Shown piece after piece: positions 4,899-8,773 of a stretch of DNA of 8,773 nt (its first letter is position 1; each line of letters starts with the position of its first letter). The DNA is from JBGTKH01 sp041744735. Its GTDB lineage: Bacteria > Planctomycetota > Planctomycetia > Pirellulales > Pirellulaceae. The translations under genes and the position numbers were made by a program. The notes under the pieces were generated by a model. That model did not search any database, was not told the DNA's origin, and saw only the letters and a program-made list of their open reading frames with translations. The stretch covers positions 1 through 8,773 of the forward strand of contig JBGTKH010000378.1 in assembly GCA_041744735.1 (NCBI GenBank). The letters run 5' to 3'.

Positions 4899-6032
4899 AT
4901 GGATCAGCGGCCCCAATCATCTCCGGCTTCGCATGCACTCTCGCTCGACACACTTTTCATGGCCCTCGATGCCGGCGAAGACGGTTTGTCAGGCGGCGAA
5001 GCCCGCGCGCGACTGAAACGTTTCGGTCGGAATCAGTTGCCGCACGAGCCGCCGCCCGCTTGGTGGCACATTGTCCTGCGTCAGTTTCGCAATCCGCTCA
5101 TCTACATTCTCGGCATTGCCGCGATCATTTCCCTGGCGACGGGCCATGCTACCGACGCTGCTTTCATTGCCGCCGTGCTGGGCTTGAACGCAGCCATCGG
5201 CGGCTACCAGGAATGGCGCGCAGAAAAGAGCGCCTTGGCACTGCAGCAACTCTTGAAGATCCGCGCGTCGATGGAGCGTGACGGCGAAGTCAGCGAAATC
5301 GACGCCGAAGAAGTCGTGCCCGGCGACATTGTGTGGCTGGAATCGGGCAACCGCGTTCCGGCCGACGTGCGGTTGTTATCGGCGCACGGGCTGGAGATTG
5401 ATGAGTCGCTGCTGACAGGCGAGTCGCTGGCAGTACCCAAAGTTCCGGCCTGGATGGGCAGCGATGTTACGCCGCTGGCGGATCGGTTGAACATGGCTCA
5501 TGCCGGCTCGATCATCGCTCGCGGGCGCGCCAAGGGTTTGGTCGTGGCGACGGGCACAGCGACCGCGGTGGGACAGCTTGCCTTGGACGTGATGCAAGGC
5601 AGCGGCAGTAAGCCACCGCTGTTAATACGGATGGAAAAGTTTACTCACGTCGTTGCTATCGCCGTGCTGATGGCGGCCGTTGTCATCGGCGTGCTCGGTG
5701 TTGTGATGCAGGGTTACGGCTGGGCCGACATGTTCATGTTCGCCGTCGCCTTGGCTGTTTCCGCCATTCCCGAAGGGCTGCCGATTGCACTGACCGTTGC
5801 GTTGGCGATCGCCACCACGCGCATGGCCCGACGCGGCGTGATCGTGCGCAAACTGGCTGCAGTGGTAAGGGCTGGGGAGCTGCACGCTGATTGCGACCGA
5901 CAAGACCGGCACGCTCACTTGCAACGAACTGACGGTCCGCGAAGTTCGACTGGCCGATGGCCAGCGATTCGAGGTGACAGGCGAGGGATTCGCGCCGGCG
6001 GGACACGTGCTCTGTTGCGGAAAGCAGCTTGA
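4899..6032 (+). CDS. Cation-transporting P-type ATPase, N-terminal part (frameshifted before DKTGT)
   Basis: This is the first half of a type II (Ca2+/H+/Na+-like) P-type ATPase. The ATG at 4899 has AAGG at 4886-4889. Residues 1-75 are the cation ATPase N-terminal domain ('RLKRFGRNQLP'). M1-M2 follow ('NPLIYILGIAAIIS', 'AAFIAAVLGLNAAIGGYQEWRAEKS'). The actuator domain has 'VPGDIV' and the dephosphorylation motif 'LLTGES'. M3-M4 carry 'AIPEGLPIALTVALAIATTRMARRGVIVRKLAAV'. Homology ends at about 5870. Beyond that the frame reads an unrelated tail to a stop at 6032, because one extra G in the run 5869-5871 shifts the frame. The other frame continues exactly with 'LGSCTLIATDKTGTLT'. The frame also departs from the usual 'AVETLGS' (it reads Val-Val-Arg). 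Whether this is a real lesion or a sequencing or assembly error cannot be told here. It is preceded by a sigma-54 promoter. Confidence 0.88.
   Translation: MDQRPQSSPASHALSLDTLFMALDAGEDGLSGGEARARLKRFGRNQLPHEPPPAWWHIVLRQFRNPLIYILGIAAIISLATGHATDAAFIAAVLGLNAAIGGYQEWRAEKSALALQQLLKIRASMERDGEVSEIDAEEVVPGDIVWLESGNRVPADVRLLSAHGLEIDESLLTGESLAVPKVPAWMGSDVTPLADRLNMAHAGSIIARGRAKGLVVATGTATAVGQLALDVMQGSGSKPPLLIRMEKFTHVVAIAVLMAAVVIGVLGVVMQGYGWADMFMFAVALAVSAIPEGLPIALTVALAIATTRMARRGVIVRKLAAVVRAGELHADCDRQDRHAHLQRTDGPRSSTGRWPAIRGDRRGIRAGGTRALLRKAA
5868..5873 (+). other. One-base frameshift site in the P-type ATPase
   Basis: The frame with codons at 5862, 5865 and 5868 (gtg gta agg) must move forward by one base to enter ctg ggg agc tgc at 5872, which encodes the conserved LGSC before DKTGT. 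An extra G in GGG (5869-5871) is the simplest cause. The second frame has a TAA at 5866-5868, so the halves cannot be joined without a shift at this place. No classic slippery heptamer is present. Confidence 0.85.
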
Positions 6033-7869
6033 GCCGGGGTCGAACGGGCAAATGGAACGCTTCGCCCGGGCCGCCGTCTTGTGCAACGAAGCCGACTTGC
6101 ATCACCGCAATAGCGATTGGATGTGGCGCGGCGACGCGGTGGACGTGGCGTTTCTTTCGTTCGCACACAAGCTGGGCCACAATCGCGAAGCTAGTCTCGA
6201 TTCATACTCGCAAGTCAACCAGATTCCCTTCGAACCGGAGCGACAGTTCGCAGCCTCGTATCACACCCCCCGTAGCTTGGCTCTCCAGAGCCGAGGTCTT
6301 TTATCTTCGGCGTCGCACGACGCCCACAATCCGACGCTTGTGTTTGTAAAAGGTGCGCCCGAGCGCGTGTTGGCAATGTGCAGCCTTTCGCCAGAGACGG
6401 CCCGCCAACAGATGGCGGCTGCCGAGGAAATGGCTCGGCGAGGCTACCGCGTGTTGGCGCTGGCCGAAGGCGAAATGAAAGAGCACCTTGGCCCCTCCGA
6501 CGTGCCGCCAACTCCGTCAGATCTCACGCTGCTGGGTTTTGCCGGCATGATCGACCCGTTGCGGCCGGGCGTGCGCGATGCGGTAAGGCAAGTCCGGCTT
6601 ATTAATGTACCCGTAGCCGAAGTCGCCAGACTTTGGAGGATCGGCCAAACTCTGGCGAGTTCGGCTACGCTGATTGGTACGTCTTTATCCGGGACTTGCC
6701 TAAGAGCCTGCCGCGACGCCGGCGTGCGGGTCTGCATGGTCACCGGCGACCACCGCGTAACGGCGCTGGCCATCGCGCGCGAACTCGGCATTGTGGACAA
6801 CGCTGTAGAACGGGTTCATCAACCCGTCCAACTTGAGTCGCTCCAAGACTCACCATTCAGCTTGTCTCGCCCCGACAAACTCGACGGGCAAATGTGCCCG
6901 TCCTACAGCGACCAAGTCGTGACCGGCGGCGAGTTGTTGGACAAGTCACCTGACGAGTTGCGCGAGCTAGTCCAGCGAGCAACCGTTTTCGCACGAGTCG
7001 CTCCTCAACAAAAACTGCAAATCGTCGAGGCCGTGAAAAAGGCGGGACACTTCGTGGCTGTTACCGGTGACGGAGTCAATGACGCGCCAGCACTGCGCGC
7101 CGCCAACATCGGCGTGGCGATGGGCAAGAGCGGCACGGACGTCGCCCGTGAGGCGGCCGAGTTGGTGATCAGCGACGACAATTTCGCGACCATCGTCGCT
7201 GGCGTCGAGGAAGGCCGCATCGCTTATGACAACGTGCGCAAGGTCATATTGCTGCTCGTCTCATGCGGAGCGGCCGAGATCTTGCTGGTGGCATTGGCCG
7301 TGGTTACAGGCACGCCGCTGCCTCTGCTGCCCGTTCAACTGTTGTGGCTGAACTTGGTCACTAACGGCATCCAGGACGTGGCCTTGGCCTTTGAACCGGG
7401 CGAAGACGACGTGCTGCGCCGCAAGCCGCGGCCGCCGCGCGAGCGCATCTTCAACCGTTTGATGATCGAACGCACGATCGTCGGGGCGCTTGTCATGGGC
7501 GGCGTCGCCTTCGCCGCATTTTACTGGCTCCTGCAAACCGGCATGTCCGAAGCAACTTCGCGTAATGTCGTGTTGTTGTTGATGGTGTTGTTTGAAAGCG
7601 TGCAAATCGGCAACTGCCGCAGTGAAACACAGTCGGCATTCTGGTTGTCGCCGCTACGCAGTCCGATCCTGCTGACGGCCACCGTGCTCGCGTTGTTAGT
7701 TCACGCCGCGGCCTTGTACTTGCCGATCGGGCAGCATGTGTTAAAGACGGAGCCGGTCGGCGTAACAACGTGGGTGGTGTTGACCGGTTTAGCGCTGACG
7801 GTGTTTGTGGCCGTCGAATTCCACAAATTTACGTGGGCGTGGCGAAACCGTGGGCTCGGCACTTCGTAG
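5872..7869 (+). CDS. Cation-transporting P-type ATPase, C-terminal part, carrying three in-frame hairpin inserts
   Basis: This continues the gene starting at 4899. In this frame the first usable start is a GTG at 5974, but homology begins at 5872 with 'LGSCTLIATDKTGT'; the phosphorylated Asp is codon 5899-5901, 28 nt past the shift. The N domain has 'KGAPERVL'; the P domain has 'MIDPLRPGV', 'MVTGDH' and 'VAVTGDGVNDAPAL'. The membrane half follows with M5 ('LLLVSCGAAEILLVALAVV'), M6 ('LLWLNLVTNGIQDVALAFEP') and M7-M10. Three inserts absent from the family pattern (6262-6328, 6584-6704, 6797-6914) add 21, 39 and 38 codons. With the shift repaired the protein is 989 residues, and 891 without the inserts. 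The ion is not certain: M6 has Asn where SERCA has Asp ('NLVTNG' versus 'NLVTDG'). CtpF/PMR1-like calcium or other cation export is plausible. The stop codon TAG is inside TTCGTAGTGACCGCA, a repeat 15-mer also found at the kinase end. Confidence 0.88.
   Translation: MGSCTLIATDKTGTLTCNELTVREVRLADGQRFEVTGEGFAPAGHVLCCGKQLEPGSNGQMERFARAAVLCNEADLHHRNSDWMWRGDAVDVAFLSFAHKLGHNREASLDSYSQVNQIPFEPERQFAASYHTPRSLALQSRGLLSSASHDAHNPTLVFVKGAPERVLAMCSLSPETARQQMAAAEEMARRGYRVLALAEGEMKEHLGPSDVPPTPSDLTLLGFAGMIDPLRPGVRDAVRQVRLINVPVAEVARLWRIGQTLASSATLIGTSLSGTCLRACRDAGVRVCMVTGDHRVTALAIARELGIVDNAVERVHQPVQLESLQDSPFSLSRPDKLDGQMCPSYSDQVVTGGELLDKSPDELRELVQRATVFARVAPQQKLQIVEAVKKAGHFVAVTGDGVNDAPALRAANIGVAMGKSGTDVAREAAELVISDDNFATIVAGVEEGRIAYDNVRKVILLLVSCGAAEILLVALAVVTGTPLPLLPVQLLWLNLVTNGIQDVALAFEPGEDDVLRRKPRPPRERIFNRLMIERTIVGALVMGGVAFAAFYWLLQTGMSEATSRNVVLLLMVLFESVQIGNCRSETQSAFWLSPLRSPILLTATVLALLVHAAALYLPIGQHVLKTEPVGVTTWVVLTGLALTVFVAVEFHKFTWAWRNRGLGTS
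6262..6328. mobile_element. In-frame palindromic insert 1 in the ATPase N domain (63 bp with target repeat)
   Basis: CACA at 6262-6265 and CACA at 6325-6328 are 63 bp apart and flank a 59-bp segment (6266-6324). The segment holds two hairpins: CTTGGCTCT-CC-AGAGCCGAG (6276-6295, one T-G pair) and GGCGTCG-CA-CGACGCC (6309-6324). Deleting 63 bp joins 'AASYH' to 'NPTLVFVKGAPERV', the normal family sequence. The insert adds 21 codons without a stop. CCCGTAGC (6269-6276) is shared with insert 2 (6610-6617). I infer a MITE-like or RPE-like element; no transposase is nearby. Confidence 0.65.
6584..6704. mobile_element. In-frame palindromic insert 2 in the ATPase P domain (117 bp with target repeat)
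   Basis: TAAG at 6584-6587 and 6701-6704 are 117 bp apart. The segment between has ends GGCAAGTCC (6587-6595) and GGACTTGCC (6692-6700), which are perfect inverted repeats, so the target repeat is 3 or 4 bp (TAA or TAAG). The centre has 24-nt arms (6613-6636, 6645-6668) matching at 22 positions. Each arm also folds alone: AAGTC-GCCA-GACTT (6620-6633) and AACTC-TGGC-GAGTT (6648-6661). Deleting 117 bp restores 'DAVRACRDAGVRVCMVTGDH', typical of the family. It adds 39 codons without a stop. Confidence 0.75.
6797..6914. mobile_element. In-frame palindromic insert 3 in the ATPase P domain (114 bp with target repeat)
   Basis: The ends are CGCTGTAGAACGGG (6801-6814) and CCCGTCCTACAGCG (6897-6910), inverted repeats at 13 of 14 positions. 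ACAA (6797-6800) and ACCA (6911-6914) flank it, a 3-of-4 target repeat spaced 114 bp. Four hairpins lie inside: ACGGGTT/AACCCGT (6810-6827), TGAGTC/GACTCA (6834-6852), TTGTC/GACAA (6862-6878), and GACGGGCA/TGCCCGTC (6883-6902). Deletion gives 'ELGIVD(K/Q)VVTGGELLDKS', matching the family. It adds 38 codons without a stop. Confidence 0.7.
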
Positions 7870-7891
7870 TGACCGCAGTCGCGCGGGCGAC
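7863..7891 (+). repeat. Partial repeat copy at the ATPase stop codon, with a small hairpin
   Basis: TTCGTAGTGACCGCA (7863-7877) is identical to the right end of the 92-bp repeat read on the minus strand (3059-3045). In both places its TAG is the stop codon of the gene. It is followed by GTCGC-GCGG-GCGAC (7878-7891), a 5-bp hairpin without a strong T run, so at best a weak processing or termination signal before the USP gene. Confidence 0.5.
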
Positions 7892-7948
7892 GAGCACATT
7901 TTCAAACGAGAACACGAGGCATCGGGGGATTACAAATAGGAGAACAAA

Positions 7949-8773
7949 ATGAAACGCTTCAAAAACATTCTGGCATCCGTGGACACGCGGCTGAACAATC
8001 ATCCGGCGCTGCAGTGGGCCACCGCATTGGCCGAACACAACGGCGCAAAACTGAACATCGTGGACGTGCTTCCCGAATTCCCCTGGCACGTTCGCGTCGC
8101 AATGCGCAACCACGACCAAGTGCGGGCAGCGCTGTTGGCTGAAAAACAGGTCCGACTCGCCGAACTGGCCGCGCCGATACGCGAGAAAGGTATCGACGTG
8201 AGCACCAAAACAAACTCGGGGCAATCCTCGGTCGAACTCATCCGCGAGGTCATGCGAGACGGTCACGATTTGGTTGTGCGAGTTTCCAAAGGCCCCAACA
8301 GCCGCCGCGGTGGATTCTTCGGCAATACCAGTTTTCGCCTGCTCCGCAAATCTCCTTGCCCCGTATGGATCGTCAAACCTGACATCCCACCCCGCTTTGA
8401 ACGCATTCTCGGTGCGGTTGATCCGGCGCACGATGACGAGGAGCACGCAGCGCTGAACGCCGACATCATCGAGCTTTCTCGGTCGATTGCCAAATCAGAG
8501 GCCGGCGAATTCAGTATCATTCACGCCTGGACGATGTTTGGCGAGCAAATGCTCAGATCCCGGATGCATGCCGACGAATTTGCCGACCTCGAAAACACGG
8601 CGCGCCAAGGAATTGAACAATCCCTGGATCGACTCCTTTCCGCGCATGATCTCAGCATCAGGGACGAACACGTCCATCTTGTCCGAGGCGAGCCTGCTTA
8701 TGCCGTACCGGAATTCGTAGAAACGCACGGCATTGACTTGCTCGTGATGGGCACCGTCAGCCGGTCGGGACTG
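7949..8773 (+). CDS. Tandem universal stress protein (UspA/UspE-like), 3' end outside window
   Basis: The ATG at 7949 has a strong AGGAG (7938-7942) 6 nt upstream. The frame is open to the window end (275 residues visible). The first Usp domain (about 1-150) begins 'FKNILASVDTRLNNHPALQWATALAEHNGAKLNIVDVLPEF' and ends 'GFFGNTSFRLLRKSPCPVWIVKP', the usual C-terminal helix-strand around the nucleotide loop. A second domain starts at 'RILGAVDPAHDDEEHAALNADIIELS' and reaches 'GIDLLVMGTVSRSGL', where the nucleotide loop begins as the window ends. Two fused domains and the 'MGTVSRSG' form resemble UspE. These cytosolic proteins accompany growth arrest, hypoxia and other stress. The gene starts 79 bp after the ATPase stop on the same strand, so it may be co-transcribed from the sigma-54 promoter; no clear promoter of its own is seen in the gap. 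Confidence 0.92.
   Translation, partial: MKRFKNILASVDTRLNNHPALQWATALAEHNGAKLNIVDVLPEFPWHVRVAMRNHDQVRAALLAEKQVRLAELAAPIREKGIDVSTKTNSGQSSVELIREVMRDGHDLVVRVSKGPNSRRGGFFGNTSFRLLRKSPCPVWIVKPDIPPRFERILGAVDPAHDDEEHAALNADIIELSRSIAKSEAGEFSIIHAWTMFGEQMLRSRMHADEFADLENTARQGIEQSLDRLLSAHDLSIRDEHVHLVRGEPAYAVPEFVETHGIDLLVMGTVSRSGL

Noticed and set aside
5974..5976. GTG at 5974 as the real start of a separate C-terminal ATPase protein
   Set aside because: It lies inside the conserved region after DKTGT, with no ribosome site; homology continues upstream in the same frame to 5872.
7829..8446. 205-residue open frame on the minus strand over the USP gene
   Set aside because: It overlaps a well-supported USP with a strong ribosome site and has no domain of its own.

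Overview
The window looks like a piece of a Planctomycetota genome, probably Pirellulales-like. I infer this from the PQQ-type beta-propeller protein, the moderately high GC content, and the many short hairpin repeats between and inside genes. No marker gene fixes the lineage. The gene content is that of a stress or low-oxygen island: a heme-globin sensor kinase, a single-domain receiver, a sigma-54 enhancer-binding regulator, a cation P-type ATPase, a tandem universal stress protein (USP), and a scrap of a hydrogenase-type flavin/iron-sulfur reductase subunit.

Layout: (1) 2-367 (+) is the 3' end of a beta-propeller protein. (2) 368-642 is intergenic, with a 14-bp palindrome, a weak terminator and a long imperfect palindrome. 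(3) 643-2007 (+) is an NtrC-type sigma-54 activator. (4) 2008-2237 holds short direct repeats between convergent genes. (5) On the minus strand, read from 4663 down to 2238, lie a globin-PAS histidine kinase, a 92-bp double-hairpin repeat that overlaps the kinase stop codon, a stand-alone receiver, and a 54-residue iron-sulfur remnant. (6) 4664-4898 is a divergent control region with a strong sigma-54 -24/-12 match facing the ATPase. (7) 4899-7869 (+) is a P-type ATPase split by a one-base frameshift just before the DKTGT phosphorylation motif. (8) 7949-8773 (+) is a tandem UspA protein, open at the window edge.

The most unusual signal is inside the ATPase. Three hairpin-rich inserts of 63, 117 and 114 bp interrupt conserved blocks of the cytoplasmic N and P domains. 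Each is a multiple of three, has no stop in frame, and is flanked by a 3-4 bp direct repeat (CACA/CACA, TAA(G)/TAA(G), ACAA/ACCA) spaced exactly by the insert length. Removing each insert with one repeat copy restores a canonical family sequence, and the protein falls from 989 to 891 residues, close to what I expect for this family. The core of the second insert has the same architecture as the intergenic palindrome at 497-558. In both, the bases that break the long palindrome are the ones that pair inside local hairpins of each arm. This resembles the in-frame palindromic elements known from Rickettsia (RPE), in an unrelated-looking genome.

Working model (inference): the globin kinase senses O2 or NO and signals to the receiver and/or the NtrC-type activator. 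The activator fires the sigma-54 promoter at 4837-4851, giving ATPase and USP. The gene set parallels the mycobacterial DosR regulon (heme sensor kinases, CtpF-type ATPase, USPs).
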